DNA of 5,823 nucleotides from Paracoccaceae bacterium (GTDB lineage: Bacteria > Pseudomonadota > Alphaproteobacteria > Rhodobacterales > Rhodobacteraceae): positions 1 to 5,823 of the forward strand of contig JALSHK010000045.1 in the NCBI GenBank assembly GCA_026982275.1. The letters are read 5' to 3'. Every line of letters starts with the position of its first letter. The stretch's first letter is position 1. The position numbers and the translations under genes were made by a program. Below are positions 1 to 5,274 of the stretch, in pieces. The notes beneath the pieces were generated by a model. That model did no database searches and was not told where the DNA came from. It was given only the letters and a program-made list of their open reading frames with translations.

Positions 1-249
1 CGCCTGATCTGGTCCAATCCGGCCCACCCAAAATAAGAACCGTTTAAGAACCTCTAAGAGTTTTCTCAGGGCTGTCTAACCCTGCGCCCAATTTTGACCC
101 CAAAACAGTTAATATTCCCTAAATCCCAATTTTGCTCCAGATTCCAAGTATCCCCCAGCAAAGCCCACCCATCACAACAAAACCCCTTTTTCCTACCCCA
201 AACCAGACAATCCCACCAAATCCCGCCTACTCCAGTATCCAACCGTCCC
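1..249. other. Noncoding region downstream of the amidohydrolase operon
   Basis: I see no convincing gene here. Open frames on both strands lack a ribosome binding site, have low-complexity composition and resemble no family I know. The region is clearly less GC-rich than the genes. It has two parts: a short tandem repeat of TAAGAACC-like units near 34-60, and a stretch from about 87 to 250 that is rich in C and poor in G on the + strand. A 10-base direct repeat, CCCAATTTTG, occurs at 87-96 and 125-134. No hairpin followed by a T-run is visible for the - strand operon that ends at 250, so a classical intrinsic terminator is not supported. The gene to the left of the window is not visible. Confidence 0.7.
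34..60. repeat. Short tandem repeat, TAAGAACC units
   Basis: TAAGAACC occurs at 34-41 and again at 45-52, and a degenerate third copy, TAAGAG, follows at 55-60. The unit spacing is 11 then 10 bases, close to one helical turn, so the copies would face the same side of the DNA. Read on the - strand the unit is GGTTCTTA. This could be a protein-binding array for a gene left of the window, or chance. I do not recognise it as a named operator. Confidence 0.35.
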
Positions 250-250
250 C
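87..250 (+). terminator. C-rich, G-poor stretch, possible Rho-utilisation (rut) region
   Basis: In the 150 bases from 101 to 250 I count 62 C and only 10 G on the + strand, an extreme skew compared with the flanking genes. Runs of three or more C recur 12 times between 87 and 250, mostly 8-25 bases apart. C-rich, G-poor RNA with little secondary structure is the known signature of Rho loading sites. The orientation would suit a transcript entering from the left, stopping it before or shortly after it runs antisense into the amidohydrolase, whose stop codon sits exactly at the boundary. Alternatively, the matter may lie in the - strand RNA, which would be a G-run-rich 3' trailer. This is inference from composition only. 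Confidence 0.35.
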
Positions 251-1239
251 TACAATAGCCGCGCCGCGTTTTCATGCGAAAGCGCCGCGCGCTCGGCCTC
301 TGAAATCCGGGCCTGCCGCAGCGCCTCTTGCTGCCAGACGCTGCTATAAATAGGACTATCGCTGCCAAACAGGATATTTTCAGCGCCAAAACAGGCCACC
401 GCCGCCGTAATCGCAATCGGTCCCATCGATGAGCAATCCACATATACGCCACTATTTCGCAGACGCTTTGAAGGTAGGACCGGCTCGTGGCTGCGCAATT
501 CCGAGGTGAAATCCATCCGCTCCACCACCACGGGCAAGGTGCCGCCGCTATTGGCGACATGAAAGGTAACATCCGGATATTTCTGCGCAATTTCGCCCCA
601 GAGCAGGGTCACCATCGCGCCTGATACCTCGTGCTGGATCTCTAGCTGGCGCCGCGCCATGAGGCTATCGGCATAGCGGCTAGTGCCTTGGGCATCCACC
701 GCCTCCGCCTGATCCGCCCGCCGCCCTGGGTGCAAAAACAAATGCCCGCCCTCAAGATTGGCCATCTCCAGCAGGGGCGCGATTGCCCCTACGCCCTTGA
801 TGGTCAGGAAATAATTGATCGGCACAATCGCGCCCATTAGCCCCAGTTCGCGGCGGGCATGGCGATAGGTCTCTGCCGCCAGATCGATATCGGCAAAGGG
901 CAGCGAGGCAAGGCCGCGAAACCGCTGCGGATGGCGGGCCACAGCGCTGGCCGTGGCATGGTTGAATATATCCAGCAGCGGCTGCGCTTCGGCCAGGGGG
1001 CGGGTATCCAGCCCGAAAAGGCAGGGCAATGACAGCACCTGCATTGCCACCCCTTCGCGATCCATCCTCGCCATGCGCGCCGAAAGATCGCCATAGCTAT
1101 TATCAAAGGGCAGCGCCCCCACCGGCATATGGAATTGCTCGCCCGCCTCGCTTTGGGCAATAAAGGGCGGGATATTTCGGGCGCGCAGGGCGCTGGCCAG
1201 CGCATCAGGCACCCAATGGGCATGAAAATCAATAATCAC
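250..1239 (-). CDS. Amidohydrolase family protein, ACMSD-like
   Basis: This 329-residue protein has the length and layout of the amidohydrolase-related family (PF04909) that includes aminocarboxymuconate-semialdehyde decarboxylase (ACMSD) and related zinc- or manganese-dependent decarboxylases and hydratases. Visible landmarks are the N-terminal metal motif HAH (His6, His8), a stretch typical of the family around residues 101-117 (HPQRFRGLASLP), His170 in LHP on a central strand, and Asp294 in GSDSP near the C-terminus. The oddity is residues 229-233, ANSGG, where relatives have AHGGG: the His is Asn230 (codon AAT). The start is GTG at 1239. It is the only usable start, because the in-frame TGA of the upstream cupin lies two codons before it and HAH needs the full N-terminus. 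The Shine-Dalgarno signal is weak (GAG only), so translation is probably coupled to the cupin, 6 bases upstream. It is the last gene of a three-gene operon. The family call is firm; the reaction is unknown. Confidence 0.92.
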   Translation of the reverse strand: MIIDFHAHWVPDALASALRARNIPPFIAQSEAGEQFHMPVGALPFDNSYGDLSARMARMDREGVAMQVLSLPCLFGLDTRPLAEAQPLLDIFNHATASAVARHPQRFRGLASLPFADIDLAAETYRHARRELGLMGAIVPINYFLTIKGVGAIAPLLEMANLEGGHLFLHPGRRADQAEAVDAQGTSRYADSLMARRQLEIQHEVSGAMVTLLWGEIAQKYPDVTFHVANSGGTLPVVVERMDFTSELRSHEPVLPSKRLRNSGVYVDCSSMGPIAITAAVACFGAENILFGSDSPIYSSVWQQEALRQARISEAERAALSHENAARLL

Positions 1240-1245
1240 AGCGGC

Positions 1246-1764
1246 TCACAAATGCTCGGCGATTGATTTTCGGGTATCGACCTCGTCGTAATATTTGCAG
1301 GGCAGCACATCGATATCCGTGCCGGTGATGCGCAAAAACCGCGAGCTGGCGGGCATGTCGATAGAATGCAGATCCCCGACATCATAAAAGCCCGCCGCGC
1401 CGGGCTGCATCAGGTAGGTTCGGGTCGGTTTGGGCAGGGTTTCGCCGGCAGGGATGCTCCAGTCGGTCATGCGGGTATGATCCACGGCCTGGCCATAAGC
1501 GGCCCATGCGCTGGCATGATCATGGGGCGGGCTGAGGATCGCGCCATCGGGGATATGGGCATAGATATAGAAATCCAGCCTGGGATCATGGTAAAGCGTG
1601 GTGCGGCCAACCGGTAAGTGGGTTCCGAAGTTTTGCTCCACAAAACCGGCGTTTTGCAAGATATGGCGCATGGCCTCGCAAACCTCGCCCAAAGCCGCCT
1701 TGCTGGCCCCGCCCGCCAGGGCCTTTTGGCAATCGCGCACCAGATCGTCCAGTTCATAAGCCAT
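1246..1764 (-). CDS. Small cupin-fold, thiol-dioxygenase-like metalloprotein
   Basis: This 172-residue protein looks like a single-domain cupin. The first cupin motif is visible as PPHDH (His81, His83) and a second His follows in GDLH (His133), giving a likely three-His metal site. The Glu found in many cupins four to five residues after HxH is absent (Trp87/Ala88). Three His without Glu is the arrangement of the cysteine dioxygenase group, and the late strand FLRITG (143-148) sits where those proteins have a similar segment. The nearest general description is the predicted metal-dependent double-stranded beta-helix enzymes (COG5553-like), but I cannot assign a substrate. Residues 1-45 form a helical lead-in. 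There is no signal peptide, so it is cytoplasmic. The ATG start at 1764 has a strong AGGAGG at the right distance. It sits between a dehydrogenase and an amidohydrolase, suggesting a role in oxidising or isomerising an intermediate of the same pathway. Confidence 0.85.
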   Translation of the reverse strand: MAYELDDLVRDCQKALAGGASKAALGEVCEAMRHILQNAGFVEQNFGTHLPVGRTTLYHDPRLDFYIYAHIPDGAILSPPHDHASAWAAYGQAVDHTRMTDWSIPAGETLPKPTRTYLMQPGAAGFYDVGDLHSIDMPASSRFLRITGTDIDVLPCKYYDEVDTRKSIAEHL

Positions 1765-1769
1765 ATCGC

Positions 1770-1775
1770 CCTCCT
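1770..1775 (-). promoter_or_regulatory. Ribosome binding site of the cupin, overlapping the dehydrogenase stop
   Basis: The - strand reads AGGAGG here, five bases before the ATG at 1762-1764. It shares bases with the TAG stop codon (1774-1776) of the dehydrogenase, so ribosomes finishing the first gene sit on the Shine-Dalgarno of the second. This fixes the cupin start and supports a co-translated operon. Confidence 0.85.
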
Positions 1776-2661
1776 ATCCGCCGGTTTTTTCGTCCAGCAC
1801 CCGAAGGCGCCTGATCAAGGCCGAGGTATCCCAGCGCGCGCCGCCCATATTTTGCACGTCTTTATAATATTGATCGATCAAAGCCGTGCCCGGCAGGCTG
1901 GTGCCGTTATGCTCGGCCTCGGCCAGCACAATGCCCAGATCCTTGCGCATCCAGTCTACCGCAAAGCCGAAATCGAACTCGTCCGCCAGCATGGTTTTAT
2001 AGCGGTTTTCCATCTGCCAGCTGCCCGCCGCGCCTTTGGAGATCACATCCACCACCGCCTCGCCGTCCAGCCCCGCCTTCTGGGCAAAATGCAACCCTTC
2101 AGACAAGCCCTGCATCAGCCCCGCAATGCAGATCTGGTTTACCATCTTGGTAAGCTGCCCTGCCCCGCTATCGCCCATCAGGCGGCAGGATTTGGCAAAA
2201 GCCGCAATCACCGGCTCGGCCTTGGCATAAGGGGCGGCCTCGCCACCGCACATCACCGTCAGCACGCCGTTTTCGGCCCCCGCCTGCCCGCCCGATACCG
2301 GACCATCGATAAAGGCAATGCCCTTATCCGCCGCCAGCGCAAACAGCTCGCGGGTTACGTTGGCCGAGGCCGTGGTATGATCCACGAATATAGCCCCCGA
2401 ATCCATGCCCGCCAGCGCGCCATCATCCCCCAGCACCACCGCGCGCAGATCGTCATCATTGCCCACACAGGCCAGCACCATCTCGCAGCCCATGGCCGCT
2501 TCGCGCGGAGTTTTCGCCTTTGCGCCGCCATGCTCGGCCACCCAGGCTTCGGCCTTGGCCGTGGTGCGATTATATACCGTCACCTCGTGGCCCGCTGCCG
2601 CCAGATGCCCCGCCATCGGATAGCCCATTACCCCAAGGCCCAAAAACGCAAGTTTCGCCAT
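1774..2661 (-). CDS. NAD(P)-dependent beta-hydroxyacid dehydrogenase, 3-hydroxyisobutyrate dehydrogenase family
   Basis: This 295-residue protein matches the usual length of the family that oxidises 3-hydroxyacids or reduces their semialdehydes (3-hydroxyisobutyrate dehydrogenase, tartronate semialdehyde reductase, glyoxylate/succinic semialdehyde reductase). The Rossmann fingerprint is GLGVMG at residues 8-13. NRT at 31-33 follows the second strand, where NAD-preferring enzymes usually have Asp, so NADP(H) is more likely. DGPVSGG at 119-125 is the substrate-binding motif. GQLTKMVNQ holds the catalytic Lys172 and Asn175, and KD at 240-241 is the conserved C-terminal-domain pair. All key residues are present. 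The ATG at 2661 has AGGAGA five bases upstream. It is the first gene of the - strand operon, followed after 9 bases by the cupin. The exact substrate is not readable: the name covers many substrates, and neither valine-pathway nor glycerate-pathway partners are adjacent. Confidence 0.93.
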   Translation of the reverse strand: MAKLAFLGLGVMGYPMAGHLAAAGHEVTVYNRTTAKAEAWVAEHGGAKAKTPREAAMGCEMVLACVGNDDDLRAVVLGDDGALAGMDSGAIFVDHTTASANVTRELFALAADKGIAFIDGPVSGGQAGAENGVLTVMCGGEAAPYAKAEPVIAAFAKSCRLMGDSGAGQLTKMVNQICIAGLMQGLSEGLHFAQKAGLDGEAVVDVISKGAAGSWQMENRYKTMLADEFDFGFAVDWMRKDLGIVLAEAEHNGTSLPGTALIDQYYKDVQNMGGARWDTSALIRRLRVLDEKTGG

Positions 2662-2666
2662 TGTGT

Positions 2667-2672
2667 TCTCCT
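2667..2672 (-). promoter_or_regulatory. Ribosome binding site of the dehydrogenase
   Basis: The - strand reads AGGAGA with a five-base spacer to the ATG at 2659-2661. It decides this start over an out-of-frame ATG 16 bases upstream (2675-2677), which also has a GGAG in front of it. Confidence 0.8.
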
Positions 2673-2678
2673 GTCATG

Positions 2679-2707
2679 TTGCTCCTTTTGCAATGCCCTG
2701 CTATCAG
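2679..2707 (+). promoter_or_regulatory. Candidate promoter of the acylase gene
   Basis: TTGCTC at 2679-2684 and TATCAG at 2702-2707 are 17 bases apart and match the sigma-70 consensus at 3 of 6 and 4 of 6 positions. The start codon lies about 33 bases past the -10 box. The match is weak. The site overlaps the candidate promoter of the divergent operon. The same seven bases, GCTATCA, occur at the candidate purB -10 box. Confidence 0.28.
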
Positions 2708-2718
2708 CGGCAGGTCAA
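2690..2718 (-). promoter_or_regulatory. Candidate promoter of the dehydrogenase-cupin-amidohydrolase operon
   Basis: On the - strand TTGACC (2718-2713) is a good -35 box. A 17-base spacer leads to CATTGC (2695-2690), a poor -10 box. Good -35 boxes with weak -10 boxes are common in alphaproteobacteria. The dehydrogenase ATG is about 28 bases further on. There is no other space for an operon promoter, since the divergent acylase starts at 2741. Confidence 0.35.
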
Positions 2719-2740
2719 GCAAGGAACGGATTCTTCCCCC

Positions 2741-5194
2741 ATGGACAAAGCGTTTAGCTGGATATTCGCAGGTTTCGTCACCCTTCTGGGGCTGGCGCTG
2801 GTTGCGGGGGGCTTTGCCTATTATCTGGCATCGCGCTCGATCCCCGATTATTCCGGCGATTACAACGGCATGGCGGTGACAGGCGAGGTCGAGATCATCC
2901 GCGACAGCTACGCCGTGCCGCATATTTTTGCAAAGACCGATGCCGATGTGCTGTTTGGCCTTGGTTTTGCCCATGCCCAGGACCGGCTCTGGCAGATGGA
3001 GCTGATGCGGCGCACGGCCCAAGGGCGGCTATCCGAAATGTTTGGTCCCGAAACGCTGGAAACCGACAGCCTGATGCGGGCGCTGGATATCTACACCCTG
3101 TCCAAACGCGCTGTTGCCTTTCAAACCCCCGAAACCCTGGCGCTGCTCAATGCCTATGCCGCCGGGGTAAATGCGTGGGTCTCTACCGTGCGGCAAGAGG
3201 CTTTAGGGCGGGGTGCGCCGGAGTTCTTTTTGTTTGATAATGCCATTGCGCCGTGGGGACCGGCAGACAGCATCGCGCTGATCAAGCTGATGGCGCTGAA
3301 CACCACCGACAAAGCCGCGCTGGAAGTGCTGCGCGCCAAGCTTTCTTTCCGCATCCCGCCCGAGCGCATCCGCGATATCCTGCCCGACGCACCGCAGGTG
3401 CCCAGCGTGGATATCACCTCCTTTTCCGCGCTTTTCCCTGATATGGAATTGCAAACCGCCAGCATAGCCCCGCCGCCAATGCTGAGCCCGCTGCCGGCGA
3501 TCGGCTTGGCGGGGGCCTCCAATGCCTTCGCTGCGTCGGGCGCGCGCTCGGCCAGTGGCGGCACGCTTATGGCCAATGATCCGCATCTGGGGTTAAGCGC
3601 GCCCGGGGTGTGGATGCTGGCGCGACTGGAGCTGGAAAGCGGCGGCGTGATTGGCGCGACTATACCGGGCATTCCGGCGGTGCTGATCGGGCGAAGCGAC
3701 ACCCTGAGCTGGGGGCTGACCGCGAGCTATCTGGATGATCAGGATCTATATCTGGAGCGGTTGAACCCGCAAAACCCCGACGAATACCTGACCGAAAACG
3801 GCTCGATCCCGTTTGAAACCCGCGACGCGGTGATACAGGTAAAGGGGCAATCGCCGGTTTCGCGCAGCTTGCGCTGGGCCTCGGGGCGGCCTGTTTTGCC
3901 CGGCAATGCCTTTGGCATCCGGCAAATCCAGCCCGAGGGGCATGTGTTTTCGCTGGCATGGACGGGGCTTGAGGCCGAGGATCGCAGCATTCAGGCCGCG
4001 ATGGATTTAATGCGCGCACCCGATATCGCCACCGCCCGCGCCGCCTTGGCCAATGTAAGCGCGCCTGCCAATAATGTTACGCTGGCGGATCGCGAAAACA
4101 TCGCTATCGTCAGCACCGGAAAAGTGCCGCGCCGCAATGCCGGCAATGCCACCAGGGGCCGTATTCCGGCGCAGGGCTGGCTGGAGGTGAACCGCTGGAA
4201 CGGCTATTTTCCCTTTGCCGAAAACCCCTATATCGAAAACCCCGAAGGCGGGGTGGTGGTGAATACCAATAACGCCCTGCCCACCGGCGAATTCCCGCAG
4301 AATTTCAGCTTTGACTGGGGTGATACCCAGCGGATCATCCGCGCCAGCAATCTGCTAAATGCCCGCCAGTTCCACACCCAGAACAGCTTTACCGCGATCC
4401 AGACGGATACTGTCTCGATCTCGGCGCGCATATTGCTGCCGCTGATCGGGCAGGGTCTCTGGTTTGCCGATCAGGGCGCGCAGCCGGGCACCCACCGCGC
4501 GCGGCGCCGCGAGGCCTTGGGGCTGCTCTCGCAATGGAATGGCGATATGGGCCAGCATGATCCCGAGCCGCTGATCTATGCCGCATGGGTGCGCGCCTTG
4601 CAGCGCCGCCTGATATCGGATGATCTGGGGCAGCTATCAGGCGAGCTTACCCGCGTAAATCCGCTGTTTATCGAGCGGGTATATCGCAATATCGATGGCG
4701 CGGCGGGCTGGTGCGATATCGGCCCTAGCCTCGAGGTGGAAACCTGTCGGCAGATGGCCTCTATCGCGCTGGATGATGCCCTGCAGGAGCTGGTGCGCGA
4801 TTATGGCTCCGATATCAACCGCTGGCGCTGGGGGGCGGCGCATATGGCATTTCAGGAAAACAAAACCCTGGGCAAGGTGCCGGTGGTATCGTGGTTTGCC
4901 AATATCTGGCAGGAAACCCCGGGGGGCGACAATACCCTGCTTCGCGGCCAGACCCGCGGCTTTGGCAATAACCCTTATACCAATATCCACGCCGCCGGTT
5001 TTCGCATGGTGGTGGATTTTGATAACCCTGACAATTCGGTCTATATCGCGGCCACCGGCCAATCGGGGCATTTCCTGTCGCGCTATTATGATAATCTGTC
5101 CGTGATCTGGCGGCGCTCGGAATATATCCCGATGACGCTGGACCCCGGCATCGCCCGTGCCGCAGCCGCCGGCATCACCACCTTGCGGCCATAG
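2741..5194 (+). CDS. Membrane-anchored penicillin acylase family Ntn-hydrolase
   Basis: This 817-residue protein belongs to the family that cuts amide bonds of penicillins, cephalosporins or N-acyl-homoserine lactones after self-cleavage into alpha and beta chains. Residues 5-30 form one hydrophobic segment, a membrane anchor or uncleaved signal. Residues 53-102 carry the usual alpha-chain start (RDSYAVPHIFA, then AHAQDRLWQMEL). GAS-NAF at 258-263 gives the predicted cleavage before Ser260, the catalytic beta-Ser1, so beta is 558 residues, close to E. coli penicillin G acylase. Counting from Ser260, His282 is beta-23, Ala328 is beta-69, and Asp332 and Asp335 are beta-73 and beta-76, the calcium ligands. 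Asn445 in PANN..LAD is the likely oxyanion Asn. The only two Cys (658, 669) suggest an extracytoplasmic disulfide. The ATG at 2741 is chosen because the anchor follows at once; the spaced AAGGA/ACGGA before it is a mediocre Shine-Dalgarno. No lipobox is seen. The substrate is unknown. Confidence 0.93.
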   Translation: MDKAFSWIFAGFVTLLGLALVAGGFAYYLASRSIPDYSGDYNGMAVTGEVEIIRDSYAVPHIFAKTDADVLFGLGFAHAQDRLWQMELMRRTAQGRLSEMFGPETLETDSLMRALDIYTLSKRAVAFQTPETLALLNAYAAGVNAWVSTVRQEALGRGAPEFFLFDNAIAPWGPADSIALIKLMALNTTDKAALEVLRAKLSFRIPPERIRDILPDAPQVPSVDITSFSALFPDMELQTASIAPPPMLSPLPAIGLAGASNAFAASGARSASGGTLMANDPHLGLSAPGVWMLARLELESGGVIGATIPGIPAVLIGRSDTLSWGLTASYLDDQDLYLERLNPQNPDEYLTENGSIPFETRDAVIQVKGQSPVSRSLRWASGRPVLPGNAFGIRQIQPEGHVFSLAWTGLEAEDRSIQAAMDLMRAPDIATARAALANVSAPANNVTLADRENIAIVSTGKVPRRNAGNATRGRIPAQGWLEVNRWNGYFPFAENPYIENPEGGVVVNTNNALPTGEFPQNFSFDWGDTQRIIRASNLLNARQFHTQNSFTAIQTDTVSISARILLPLIGQGLWFADQGAQPGTHRARRREALGLLSQWNGDMGQHDPEPLIYAAWVRALQRRLISDDLGQLSGELTRVNPLFIERVYRNIDGAAGWCDIGPSLEVETCRQMASIALDDALQELVRDYGSDINRWRWGAAHMAFQENKTLGKVPVVSWFANIWQETPGGDNTLLRGQTRGFGNNPYTNIHAAGFRMVVDFDNPDNSVYIAATGQSGHFLSRYYDNLSVIWRRSEYIPMTLDPGIARAAAAGITTLRP

Positions 5195-5215
5195 AGCCAA
5201 TCCGCCACTTCCCCC

Positions 5216-5244
5216 TTGAGGCAGCCCCGATTGCGCGCTATCAC
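5216..5244 (+). promoter_or_regulatory. Candidate promoter of purB
   Basis: TTGAGG at 5216-5221 and TATCAC at 5239-5244 are separated by 17 bases and each match sigma-70 consensus at 4 of 6 positions. The purB ATG lies 30 bases after the -10 box, leaving a short leader. No purine-responsive operator or riboswitch can be recognised in so short a leader. Confidence 0.35.
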
Positions 5245-5262
5245 CCCCCCAACTTCCCCAGC

Positions 5263-5267
5263 AAAGG
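5263..5267 (+). promoter_or_regulatory. Ribosome binding site of purB
   Basis: AAAGG lies seven bases before the ATG at 5275-5277. It fixes the start, which also gives the expected N-terminus MIPRYSRPEM of the family. Confidence 0.65.
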
Positions 5268-5274
5268 CCGCATC

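Larger units (their letters stand above)
5195..5274. other. Intergenic gap between the acylase gene and purB
   Basis: Eighty bases, again rich in C on the + strand, with C-runs at 5211-5215 and from 5244. There is no stem-loop with a T-run, so I see no intrinsic terminator for the acylase gene. A promoter-like pair lies in the middle and a ribosome binding site near the right end, so purB is probably transcribed at least partly on its own. Confidence 0.55.

Noticed and set aside
67..84. Inverted repeat CAGGG / CCCTG with an 8-base loop, as a terminator of the - strand operon
   Set aside because: The stem is only five pairs, lies about 165 bases past the stop codon and is followed by AGAAAA, not a T-run, on the - strand.
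109..123. TTAA-N7-TAAA, near the CtrA cell-cycle regulator site TTAA-N7-TTAA
   Set aside because: One half-site is mismatched, the surroundings are A/T-rich noncoding DNA where such hits are expected, and no start codon lies in a sensible position.
66..590. A 174-codon open frame on the - strand overlapping the end of the amidohydrolase
   Set aside because: Its first part is an out-of-frame reading of the amidohydrolase and its tail is the G-rich noncoding stretch; composition is odd (many Arg, Trp, Cys) and there is no start signal.
2663..2740. A 26-residue N-terminal extension of the acylase from a GTG at 2663
   Set aside because: It would start inside the divergent gene's ribosome binding region, has no Shine-Dalgarno, and would put a polar Cys-containing stretch before the membrane segment. 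The ATG at 2741 fits better.
1618..2757. A 379-codon open frame on the + strand across the cupin and dehydrogenase
   Set aside because: It is antisense to two well-supported genes, is rich in His, Arg, Gln and Gly as expected for the complement of GC-rich coding DNA, has no Shine-Dalgarno and resembles no family.
2570..3022. A - strand open frame across the divergent region, with an internal ATG at 2677-2675 preceded by GGAG
   Set aside because: The internal start is attractive, but the product would be about 35 residues of low-complexity Gly-rich sequence out of frame with the dehydrogenase. The dehydrogenase has its own good site just downstream.
250..5194. Possible frameshifts or broken genes in the four complete genes
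   Set aside because: All four read through at family-typical length, with motifs in the expected order in one frame.
4637..5200. A 187-codon - strand open frame within the acylase
   Set aside because: It is the complement of a conserved part of the acylase beta chain and has no independent support.
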